A stretch of DNA of 7,358 bases from an uncultured Gammaproteobacteria bacterium (GCA_913041025.1 CAJWGQ010000145.1:1-7358); one strand, 5' to 3'; counted from the stretch's first letter, positions 1 to 5,035 are shown. A program made the numbers and translations. Notes: generated by a model from the letters alone, not told the origin.

Positions 1-31
1 ATGAGGATTTTACTCGATATTCTCCAGTTGC
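1..31. other. 3' flank of the stator operon, no gene seen
   Basis: These 31 bases lie downstream of the stop codon of the second stator B gene on the minus strand. They hold a GGAG-like sequence (minus strand CTGGAG), but no ATG, GTG or TTG follows at a usable distance inside the window. No terminator hairpin is visible, so the stator operon may continue past the left edge. Confidence 0.5.
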
Positions 32-1261
32 TTAGCCGTCTATCAAGATTTCGATTCGGCGATTCTCAGATCTTCCTTGCGGAGTTTCGTTGGACGCAAC
101 GGGTTTTGTATCTGCATACCCAAATACGCTAACCCTTTGGTCATCTATTTCAGTGGTGTTAAAAAAATAATCGGCTACCGCTGCTGCCCTTGCAGCAGAC
201 AGGTCCCAATTGGAATCAAAGCGATCGCTGAAGGCGATGGGCACGTCATCTGTGTGACCAGATATTGTGACTTGTCCAGTGGCGCCGGATACGGATTCTC
301 CCACAGACCTGAGAGTTGGTAAGAAACCTGTCTGAAGTTCGGCAAATCCAGAACTAAATGACCCTTGAGCAGAAAGACTTATGAGGATTTGGTCTCCGAC
401 TTTTTCAACGTTCGCTAGGCCTTGCTGAATTTCTGACCTGAGATCCGCTTTGAGTTTTTGTAACTGATCTTGTAATTGTTCCTCTCTTTCTGCGGCCTTT
501 AACCTGGATTCCTCGGAGGGACCCTGGTCGTATTCCACTTCAATAGGGCTTTCCAATAAGGCTTGAGCATCAGCTACCTTTGAATAAAGGTTTAATACGT
601 CTTGATCAACTTGACCTTGGTCCGAATCATTGTCTTCGTCACTGGTGAAAGAATCGTTTTCGGCTCCTTTGACTGTGACCATTAGCGTGCCATTCTCATC
701 GAAAACTTCGACTTTTCCTTGCGCGATTTCTTTAGCTAAAGTCCGCTTCAGGTTCTCAACATCCGATGCGGTGTCAGAAAAGCTGGTCTTTTCTGTGGTC
801 TTGAGCTCCCTGTCTGTAGGGTCTTGGTCTGTTGTGTCTTCCTGGACATTGACCGAAGGAGTAGCTTTTGAAGACTTAAAATTCTGGGCGATTATGTTCG
901 TTCCTATTGGGGGTTCTACACTCGGTATTTCCCGTTGGACACCGAAAACGTTGGTCGAGGAGCCTGAAACTTCTTTGAAAATAGATGGGTCTTCCATTTC
1001 AACGAATGACAAGATTAATACGAAAAAGGCCATTAAAAGGGTTGCCATGTCAGCGAAAGTCGCCATCCAGGCGGGCGCCATTGCTGGACATTTAGGACAG
1101 TCGGGCTTCTCCGGTTTACCAGGCTCTTCGGGTTCCTTTTCTTCCTCCTCTTCCTCTTCCTCTTCTACCTCTTCTACCTCTGCTTCTTCAGAATTTTCCA
1201 AGGCGTTGGTATCTTCTGGATTTAGGTCCTCTGGCTTGTTGTCGTCCTCGGTTTCAGCCAT
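32..1261 (-). CDS. motB: Second PomB/MotB-type stator B subunit (409 aa)
   Basis: This is a flagellar stator B subunit, an inner-membrane protein with a periplasmic peptidoglycan-binding domain that pairs with the A subunit to form the ion channel. Visible in order: a Glu/Pro-rich cytoplasmic extension (residues 1-54), a CPKCP motif (55-59), and one membrane helix starting AWMATFADM, with the ion-binding Asp at about residue 71. A PomB-like plug and linker follow (VFGVQ, then IIAQNF near 123-128). An extra pre-OmpA module (about 171-207) and its second copy (270-313) come before a complete OmpA-like domain. That domain carries GHTDD near 335-339, SNWDLS near 350-355 and NRRIE near 400-404. 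The start is ATG at 1261, with GAGG 9 nt upstream; it overlaps the end of the preceding B gene by 8 nt, suggesting translational coupling. All key residues are intact, so this is not an obvious pseudogene. Family assignment is firm; ion choice and partner are inferred. The symbol is family level. Confidence 0.93.
   Translation of the reverse strand: MAETEDDNKPEDLNPEDTNALENSEEAEVEEVEEEEEEEEEKEPEEPGKPEKPDCPKCPAMAPAWMATFADMATLLMAFFVLILSFVEMEDPSIFKEVSGSSTNVFGVQREIPSVEPPIGTNIIAQNFKSSKATPSVNVQEDTTDQDPTDRELKTTEKTSFSDTASDVENLKRTLAKEIAQGKVEVFDENGTLMVTVKGAENDSFTSDEDNDSDQGQVDQDVLNLYSKVADAQALLESPIEVEYDQGPSEESRLKAAEREEQLQDQLQKLKADLRSEIQQGLANVEKVGDQILISLSAQGSFSSGFAELQTGFLPTLRSVGESVSGATGQVTISGHTDDVPIAFSDRFDSNWDLSAARAAAVADYFFNTTEIDDQRVSVFGYADTKPVASNETPQGRSENRRIEILIDG
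323..751 (-). repeat. Duplicated pre-OmpA module inside the second B protein
   Basis: Residues about 171-207 (LKRTLAKEIAQGKVEV, then SFTS) and 270-313 (LKADLRSEIQQGLANV, then SFSSG) follow the same plan: L-x-x-x-L-x-x-E-I-x-Q-G-x-x-x-V, a short beta-strand, then S-F-x-S. The second copy sits where PomB proteins normally have this segment, just before the OmpA-like core. The first copy is extra and ends in an Asp-rich stretch. The similarity is at protein level and was found by eye; the DNA copies are diverged. Confidence 0.55.
1133..1198. repeat. Low-complexity (GAA/GAG)n tract coding for poly-Glu
   Basis: The plus strand is all pyrimidine from 1133 to 1166. It continues with two tandem copies of a 9-nt unit, cttctacct (1162-1170 and 1171-1179). 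Read on the minus strand, this is a purine tract encoding an almost unbroken Glu run (residues about 23-46) in the N-terminal extension of the second B protein. Tracts of this kind can change length in triplet steps without breaking the frame. Confidence 0.85.
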
Positions 1262-2417
1262 CGACGATTACCTCAATCCGACGATTTTTCGCGCGGCCAT
1301 CGGCTGTGTTGTTGTCCGCTATTGGCTTGCTGTCTGCGAAACCCGTAATAGTGACCCTGCCTGGCTCAACCGGTGTATTGTCAAGGAGGTAATTGGCAAC
1401 GGAGGCTGACCTAGCAGAGGAAAGATCCCAGTTGGACTTGAATCGTTCACTAAAGGCAATAGGTACATTATCTGTATGACCCTCGACTCGAACCATCCCG
1501 CCTGTTTGACCTAAAGCTTCACCTACACTTGATAAAGTTGAAGCAAAGGAATTCTGGAGATCCGCGCTTCCGGATTGAAAGCTGTCCTGCTGTCCCAGGC
1601 GTATAATAATACTGTCGCCATCTTTTTCGACTTCTGCCAACCCGCTAAGAATCTCCTGGCTTAAGGCCGCTCGAATGGTCTCAAACTTTTCAGAGGAGCT
1701 GTTGCCGCTACCCTCCGCTGCTTTTTCTCCTTCGGTTGGTCTTTGGAGTACTACCTCACTCGAGATTTTAGCCTGAGTTTCTGTGATCTTTTTGGCAATT
1801 TCTATGGTTTCTTGGGCGACTTTACCACCCATGCTCTGACCTTTTTTCCCCTGAGATAGGTCTTCGTTCAGGTCTTCTACCATTTCAACAACTACTTTTT
1901 CATCCTTGATGAATACTTTAACTTGCCCCTGCTCGACTTCGTTTTCAAGAGCCTGCAACACTTCGATGTAATCTGCCTCGATGTCTTTATCGGCCTCATT
2001 TTCTTCGGTTAGCTCCTTAACGTTCCTTTCGCTGGGGTTTTCCACTTGTTGGGTTTTACTGATGATGAGTGTGGACTCTGCGTTCGAGGGTGTGAATTCC
2101 GTTGAGAGGATGGTCTCTCCTTTCGGGATATCGATCATTGGTACTATTCTTTGGACTCCAAAAGCGATGGCTAACGAACCACTGACCTGTTGAAATTTAG
2201 GCACGTTCACGTTGGCGAAGGACAAAAGCAGTACGAAAAAAGCCATTAGAAGCGTCGCCATGTCGGCGAACGTTGCCATCCACGCTGGAGAACCCCCCGG
2301 GCATTCCGGGCATTCCTCGGGTTTTGGTTCTTTAGGTGGAGGAGGCCCCAGATTTTCTAATGGGGGAGGATCGCCCTCGGCTAATTCTTCTGCTATGTCT
2401 GGATCGTTTTCAGCCAT
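1254..2417 (-). CDS. pomB: PomB/MotB-type flagellar stator B subunit (387 aa)
   Basis: This is a stator B subunit that anchors the motor to peptidoglycan and supplies the ion-binding Asp. Visible in order: an acidic and Pro-rich N-terminal extension (1-35), a CPECP motif (36-40), and a membrane helix from AWMATFADM with the key Asp at 52. A plug and linker resembling Vibrio PomB follow (IAFGVQ, then DIPKGETI near 96-103). Then come an extra pre-OmpA module (152-195), its second copy (247-291), and an OmpA-like domain with GHTDN at 313-317, SNWDLSSAR at 328-336 and NRRIE near 378-382. The gene begins 17 nt after the pomA stop. No Shine-Dalgarno sequence is visible in that gap, so translation may depend on reinitiation after pomA. 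Its last bases, ATGGCTGA, are also the start of the next B gene. The Na+ preference is inferred from PomA/PomB resemblance, not shown. Confidence 0.95.
   Translation of the reverse strand: MAENDPDIAEELAEGDPPPLENLGPPPPKEPKPEECPECPGGSPAWMATFADMATLLMAFFVLLLSFANVNVPKFQQVSGSLAIAFGVQRIVPMIDIPKGETILSTEFTPSNAESTLIISKTQQVENPSERNVKELTEENEADKDIEADYIEVLQALENEVEQGQVKVFIKDEKVVVEMVEDLNEDLSQGKKGQSMGGKVAQETIEIAKKITETQAKISSEVVLQRPTEGEKAAEGSGNSSSEKFETIRAALSQEILSGLAEVEKDGDSIIIRLGQQDSFQSGSADLQNSFASTLSSVGEALGQTGGMVRVEGHTDNVPIAFSERFKSNWDLSSARSASVANYLLDNTPVEPGRVTITGFADSKPIADNNTADGRAKNRRIEVIVDG
1545..1964 (-). repeat. Duplicated pre-OmpA module inside the first B protein
   Basis: Residues 152-195 (from IEVLQALENEVEQGQVKV) and 247-291 (from TIRAALSQEILSGLAEV) repeat the plan seen in the neighbouring paralogue: L-x-x-E-[IV]-x-x-G-x-x-x-V followed by a charged beta-hairpin. 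The second copy ends in the normal SFQSGSADLQ of MotB/PomB proteins. The first has lost the F-x-x-G part and ends in a Gly/Lys-rich stretch, so it is the more degenerate copy. Confidence 0.5.
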
Positions 2418-2434
2418 GGTCAGGGCGCATGTAT

Positions 2435-3199
2435 CTAGGCGTCTGCTAGCTCAGCGCGAACTTTAGGGGGTAATCTGCTCGCTAAAATGTCCGCGATAAT
2501 TCTAGGGTTGGTTCCTTTTTGGATTTCCTCAAGGGCTTGCATAATCAGTTGATTGTTAGCCTGCTCGCGCTCCGATAGAGCTGCTAACTTCTCAGAAATA
2601 GGTTTTGCAAGGACATTGGCAACGATCGCGCCATACATGGTAGTCAACAAGGCAACGGCCATCGCTGGCCCGATAGCTTTCGGGTCGCTCATATTTTGCA
2701 GCATTCCTACTAGGCCAATTAGGGTGCCAATCATGCCCATAGCTGGTGCAATATCTGCCCAGGAAACCCACATTTGTATAGCTGTTTCGTGCCTACTTTT
2801 CATAAGGTCATTATCATTTTCGAGGTTGGCTGTGACAACCTCCGGCACGGTGCCATCTACCAAAAGAGCAACGCCCTTGGCCAAAAATGGGTTGGCGATG
2901 TCTTGGCCTTCTAAAGCGATCATGCCGTCCTTTCTAACGATATTTGCTAGTTCAGATATCTGCTCGATTAATTCTTTCGGGTCGTCAACCTTTGCAGTAA
3001 AGATTTTAGCAAAAACTTGTGCCCACATTGTGATAAAGTCAGAAAGTTGCGATCTCATCAAGAGAACCATCAAAGAGCCACCGAGCACGATTTGTACGGA
3101 GGCAGCGTCCCCAAAAGCAGACAGGCCGGCGCCAGTAGCCATCGGGTATATCATCAATACCCAAGCGACGATGAATCCTATTAAACTTGCAATGTCCAT
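2435..3199 (-). CDS. pomA: PomA/MotA-family stator A subunit (254 aa)
   Basis: This is the multi-spanning A subunit of the flagellar stator. Its cytoplasmic loop acts on the rotor protein FliG, and its helices line the ion path with the B subunit. Four membrane segments are visible at about 1-22, 30-50, 147-170 and 177-199, with a large cytoplasmic loop between the second and third. The loop has charged residues RK at 89-90, in the place of the FliG-contacting pair of PomA. The third helix carries WADIAPAMGMIGTLIGL, with Asp149, Pro152 and Thr159, and the fourth carries LLTTMYGA (Thr186/187), all typical of Vibrio-type Na+-driven PomA. The length matches PomA and is shorter than E. coli MotA. 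The start has GGAG 5 nt upstream. It is the first gene of a three-gene stator operon with candidate sigma-28 and sigma-70 promoters upstream. Confidence 0.96.
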   Translation of the reverse strand: MDIASLIGFIVAWVLMIYPMATGAGLSAFGDAASVQIVLGGSLMVLLMRSQLSDFITMWAQVFAKIFTAKVDDPKELIEQISELANIVRKDGMIALEGQDIANPFLAKGVALLVDGTVPEVVTANLENDNDLMKSRHETAIQMWVSWADIAPAMGMIGTLIGLVGMLQNMSDPKAIGPAMAVALLTTMYGAIVANVLAKPISEKLAALSEREQANNQLIMQALEEIQKGTNPRIIADILASRLPPKVRAELADA

Positions 3200-3245
3200 C
3201 TAATCTCCGTTTTTAGAGCCCAATAAAACGATTTGACTTAATCTA

Positions 3246-3264
3246 AAGGCAAAAATCGTGCCTT
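3246..3264 (-). other. Leader hairpin upstream of pomA
   Basis: A perfect 6-bp inverted repeat, AAGGCA/TGCCTT on the minus strand with a 7-nt loop, lies in the predicted 5' leader of the stator operon. There is no run of T after it, so a terminator is unlikely. It could affect mRNA stability, or be chance. Confidence 0.3.
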
Positions 3265-3292
3265 ACAACCAAAGCGTGGATAACAAACACCT

Positions 3293-3319
3293 TTATCGGT
3301 CATTTTTGTTATGTCTTGA
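3293..3319 (-). promoter_or_regulatory. Sigma-28 (FliA) promoter of the stator operon
   Basis: On the minus strand TCAA(G) (3319-3316) is followed after exactly 15 nt by ACCGATAA (3300-3293). The FliA consensus is TAAA-N15-GCCGATAA, so the -10 box matches 7 of 8 positions and the spacing is exact. The -35 has C for A at one position. Transcription would start near 3286, giving a leader of about 87 nt before pomA. This fits stator genes being class III flagellar genes. Confidence 0.7.
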
Positions 3320-3333
3320 TGACGATTGGCACA

Positions 3334-3360
3334 ATTATAGCAAAATATGCTTTATGACAA
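3334..3360 (-). promoter_or_regulatory. Sigma-70-like promoter of the stator operon
   Basis: The minus strand has TTGTCA (3360-3355), a 15-nt spacer, and TATAAT (3339-3334) preceded by TGC, which gives the extended -10 TGnTATAAT. The short spacer is tolerable with an extended -10. It lies upstream of the sigma-28 site and points the same way, so it could supply stator transcription independent of FliA. Confidence 0.45.
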
Positions 3361-3381
3361 ACATAAGAGCTACGATATAAG
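3354..3381 (+). promoter_or_regulatory. Sigma-70-like promoter of the lipoprotein gene
   Basis: ATGACA (3354-3359), a 16-nt spacer and TATAAG (3376-3381) each match five of six sigma-70 consensus bases. Transcription would begin near 3388. That is past the ATG at 3347 and directly before the AGGAGG at 3389, which supports the TTG start at 3404. Its -35 box overlaps the -35 of the divergent minus-strand promoter. Confidence 0.4.
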
Positions 3382-3388
3382 ATGGAAG

Positions 3389-3394
3389 AGGAGG
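3389..3394 (+). promoter_or_regulatory. Ribosome binding site deciding the TTG start
   Basis: A full AGGAGG lies 9 nt before TTG 3404. The in-frame ATG at 3347 has no comparable sequence upstream. Starting at 3404 also shortens the region before the lipobox Cys from 52 to 33 residues, closer to a normal signal peptide. Confidence 0.6.
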
Positions 3395-3403
3395 TTGTCT
3401 CTA

Positions 3404-3979
3404 TTGTTTAAAAAACTTGAAGTTACCTTAAATACGGAAACTGCTTGCCACAGACTAGGATACTTGTGGCCGCTTTGCTTTTGCTTTTTTTCATTGCTTT
3501 CTTGCACCGAAGGTCGAGTGGTTGAGAGATGTAGTAATTATTTTACAGAGTATGAATTTGGTCGTTTTGAAATCAAGGAAAATGGGATGGCTTATGATCC
3601 TAATACGAAACTCTATTGGTCTAGGTGTAGTGTTGGCCAAAAATTGAATCGCGAGCAATGCGTTGGTAAAGTTGTCCTGGCTACTTTTGAAGATGCTTAT
3701 GCGTATGTTGATGAGATTTCCATTAAATCTGCCAGAAAATGGCGCATCCCAAACAATGAAGAGCTGCGGTCGATAATGGAAAAGAAGTGTATAAACCCTT
3801 CTGTAAATGTAAATGTTTTCCCTAATATCCTAGTAGAGAATTATTGGTCTTCGGAGAAGAGCCCACACCAGATGTCGGGAATGTATCGTTGTGCGGGCTA
3901 TACCTATCAGGGCTCCGTGAGCTGTAGGGTTTTTGGAACGACTCAGTTGCCTTTCCTGATAGTCTCCGATGGAACCTAA
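3404..3979 (+). CDS. DUF1566 (Lcl C-terminal) domain lipoprotein
   Basis: This is a predicted secreted lipoprotein of 191 aa with no known enzymatic role. From the TTG start there is a short basic segment (FKK), a hydrophobic stretch (about 20-33), and a lipobox-like LLSC with Cys at 34. The mature part fits the DUF1566/Lcl domain. It has DPNTKLYWSRC (65-75), GQ, then a second Cys (86), WRIPNNEEL (113-121), a Cys-x-x-P segment (129-132), VFP, and YWSS (147-150). The C-terminal end is shorter than usual and lacks a clear VRLVR-type ending. Six Cys besides the lipid Cys suggest disulfide bonds, so a periplasmic or surface location is likely. It interrupts a flagellar cluster on the opposite strand and looks AT-richer than its neighbours (35% GC by hand count in 3541-3600, against 52% in 1381-1440; a small sample). 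A longer reading from ATG 3347 (210 aa) is possible. Any flagellar function is unproven. Confidence 0.8.
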   Translation: MFKKLEVTLNTETACHRLGYLWPLCFCFFSLLSCTEGRVVERCSNYFTEYEFGRFEIKENGMAYDPNTKLYWSRCSVGQKLNREQCVGKVVLATFEDAYAYVDEISIKSARKWRIPNNEELRSIMEKKCINPSVNVNVFPNILVENYWSSEKSPHQMSGMYRCAGYTYQGSVSCRVFGTTQLPFLIVSDGT

Positions 3980-3981
3980 AT

Positions 3982-4368
3982 TTATTGCTTGCTGGAAATA
4001 ACTTTCCAAGCGTCTCGAAGCTCAGATAAAGCTTCGTAAAGTGTATTGAGTGATTTTTCGTCTTCGTCGGTCTTTGCTTTAAACAGGCTTGCGGCGATTG
4101 CGGTGTAGGATTCATAAAGGCTTGCCGCAAGCTCTCCGCCACCATCCATATCTAGGACAGCCCGTAACGATAGAATAATCTGCATCGCATGGGTCGTGCT
4201 TTCATTGAAAGTTTCCTTATCCTCGGATTTCAAGGACTCTACGGATTGACGAATCAGAAGACAGCCCTTATCAAATAACAGAGAGATAAGCTGTTCGGGA
4301 GAATAAGTTGAGGTCTTAGTCTCTATATCAATGGAGCTATACTGTTCTAGAGCAGATTTTCTATACAT
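3982..4368 (-). CDS. fliS: Flagellin export chaperone FliS
   Basis: FliS is a cytoplasmic helical chaperone that binds the C-terminal end of flagellin, stops it polymerising early and hands it to the export gate. The 128-aa product begins MYRKSALEQY, close to the usual MY-x-x-x-x-x-x-Y start. It has SPEQLISLLFDKG (23-35), the family signature LDMDGGGELAASLY (72-85), and ELRDAW near the end (116-121). The ATG at 4368 is preferred over ATG 4374: AAGGG lies about 7 nt before 4368 but only 1 nt before 4374, and FliS proteins normally begin at MY. The flaG gene is upstream with a 98-nt gap. The stop codon faces the stop of the plus-strand lipoprotein gene across 2 nt, so no terminator fits between them. 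Confidence 0.95.
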   Translation of the reverse strand: MYRKSALEQYSSIDIETKTSTYSPEQLISLLFDKGCLLIRQSVESLKSEDKETFNESTTHAMQIILSLRAVLDMDGGGELAASLYESYTAIAASLFKAKTDEDEKSLNTLYEALSELRDAWKVISSKQ

Positions 4369-4390
4369 TTTCATTCCCTTATTTGTACTC

Positions 4391-4406
4391 CCAATCTAGA
4401 GATTGG
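4391..4406 (-). other. Palindromic hairpin before fliS
   Basis: CCAATC-TCTA-GATTGG on the minus strand forms a 6-bp stem with a 4-nt loop, ending about 22 nt before the fliS start. No T run follows in this direction. It could protect a processed fliS mRNA end or bind a regulator; the role is unknown. Confidence 0.4.
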
Positions 4407-4422
4407 TTCTTGTTACACATAA

Positions 4423-4442
4423 GTGCCTGTTTATACAAGCAC
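4423..4442 (-). terminator. Hairpin in the flaG-fliS spacer, possible weak terminator or processing site
   Basis: On the minus strand GTGCTTGT-ATAA-ACAGGCAC forms an 8-bp RNA stem with one G-U pair and a 4-nt loop, 24 nt after the flaG stop. The G-U pair becomes an A-C mismatch if read from the plus strand, so the structure suits the flaG-fliS transcript. Only TTATGTG follows, so termination would be weak at best. Confidence 0.35.
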
Positions 4443-4466
4443 AAATCATTCCACTTTTAATGATAT

Positions 4467-4877
4467 TCACGAAGATTGGTCGAAAAAAGCTCCTAGCATC
4501 TTCGTTAGATTTCTCATGAAACCTAATAGTTCTTCAGATGGCATCTGTCTTATTACTTCTCCAGTCTTTTCATTTGTAATTCGAATCACCTCTGCGCCAG
4601 CCTCGTTGTCTCTTTGAAACGAGATGGACCGGTCTCTTAAGTCCATCATCACTTGAACTTGCTCCAACGCTCGCTCAATTTCTGGACGGTTAGCCGCCTC
4701 TTGAAGTTCTCCGGTTAAAGGCTCGCTTGTTGGGGTCAGCTCGGCCCCTCTCTGGGACAAGGTTACCTCAGTCTGCGCGATTTCCCTTATTGGCTCGTTA
4801 TTTGCCGGCTCGGGTACCCTTGTCTCCAAGGGAGCTGCCGGAGTATTTGCCGCTCCTGCTATCGATTCTGTTGCCAT
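4467..4877 (-). CDS. flaG: FlaG family flagellar protein
   Basis: FlaG is a small protein encoded beside flagellin in many polar-flagellated bacteria. In several species its loss alters filament length; its exact role is not settled. The 136-aa product has a disordered N-terminal half rich in Ala, Pro, Thr and Glu (1-60). The conserved FlaG core follows (about 72-133): MMDLRDRSISFQRD, then AEVIRI, then the signature TGEVIRQMPSEELLGFMRNL, and a short hydrophobic end, LGAFF. The start ATG has a good AGGAG 5 nt upstream. It lies between flagellin (188-nt gap) and fliS (98-nt gap to the chosen start), where fliD would normally follow. The spacer upstream contains three hairpins and a weak sigma-28-like sequence, so its expression may be partly uncoupled from flagellin. 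Confidence 0.93.
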   Translation of the reverse strand: MATESIAGAANTPAAPLETRVPEPANNEPIREIAQTEVTLSQRGAELTPTSEPLTGELQEAANRPEIERALEQVQVMMDLRDRSISFQRDNEAGAEVIRITNEKTGEVIRQMPSEELLGFMRNLTKMLGAFFDQSS

Positions 4878-4891
4878 AATTTCTCCTAAAA

Positions 4892-4905
4892 GGGGTTATC
4901 ACCCC
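4892..4905 (-). terminator. Small hairpin with TTTT directly before the flaG ribosome site
   Basis: GGGGT-GATA-ACCCC on the minus strand is a perfect 5-bp GC-rich stem followed at once by TTTT and then the AGGAG of flaG. It looks like a miniature terminator or attenuator placed so that it could lower flaG expression relative to flagellin. The short stem and only four T residues make this uncertain. Confidence 0.4.
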
Positions 4906-4924
4906 GAATATCTGCGCTACTTTA
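4896..4924 (-). promoter_or_regulatory. Weak sigma-28-like sequence upstream of flaG
   Basis: TAAAG (4924-4920) is followed by GGTGATAA (4903-4896). The -10 matches six of eight FliA consensus bases, but the gap after TAAA is 17 nt instead of 15, and the -10 overlaps the small hairpin. The transcript would have a leader of only about 10 nt. This is a tentative call. Confidence 0.2.
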
Positions 4925-4938
4925 TCCATCTAGAACTG

Positions 4939-4964
4939 TATAGCTACTTTTTTGGTACGCTATA
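4939..4964. other. Interrupted inverted repeat in the flagellin-flaG spacer
   Basis: TATAGC-TAC (4939-4947) pairs with GTA-GCTATA (4955-4964) with a single bulged base, giving about 9 bp around a T-rich loop. It may fold in RNA of either strand or serve as a protein-binding site. No function can be assigned. Confidence 0.35.
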
Positions 4965-4993
4965 GATCCTGTGTTAGCGCAACCAGGTAATAT

Positions 4994-5035
4994 GCAAAGC
5001 GTCCAAGGCTGGTTTGGTACCTTGGGACGATTTGC
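4994..5035 (-). terminator. Hairpin downstream of flagellin, candidate terminator or 3' stabiliser
   Basis: On the minus strand GCAAA, CGT and CCAAGG pair with CCTTGG, ACG and TTTGC around an 11-nt loop. This is about 14 bp with one mismatch and one bulge, starting 30 nt after the flagellin stop. It is followed by ATATTACC rather than a T run, so it is not a classical intrinsic terminator. It could slow decay or allow partial read-through into flaG. Confidence 0.4.

Noticed and set aside
77..322. 81-codon plus-strand frame near the left edge
   Set aside because: It is antisense to the OmpA-like domain of the second B gene, with no recognisable product.
630..1409. 259-codon open frame on the plus strand
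   Set aside because: It lies antisense to the second B gene. Its Ser-rich product is the mirror of the Glu-rich and acidic coding sequence, and no family is recognisable.
2553..3203. 216-codon open frame on the plus strand
   Set aside because: It is fully antisense to pomA, whose product is clearly recognisable; the frame resembles no known family.
3347..3403. ATG 3347 as start of the lipoprotein gene
   Set aside because: It has no ribosome site, the likely promoter lies downstream of it, and it would give an unusually long 52-residue region before the lipobox Cys.
3822..4145. 107-codon minus-strand frame across the fliS-lipoprotein junction
   Set aside because: It overlaps two well-supported genes in another frame and shows no domain or ribosome site.
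4369..4374. ATG 4374 as the fliS start
   Set aside because: The AAGGG is almost touching this codon, and FliS proteins normally start at the MY encoded from 4368.
4423..4617. 64-codon plus-strand frame over the 3' end of flaG
   Set aside because: It covers the flaG signature region in antisense and has no ribosome site or family match.
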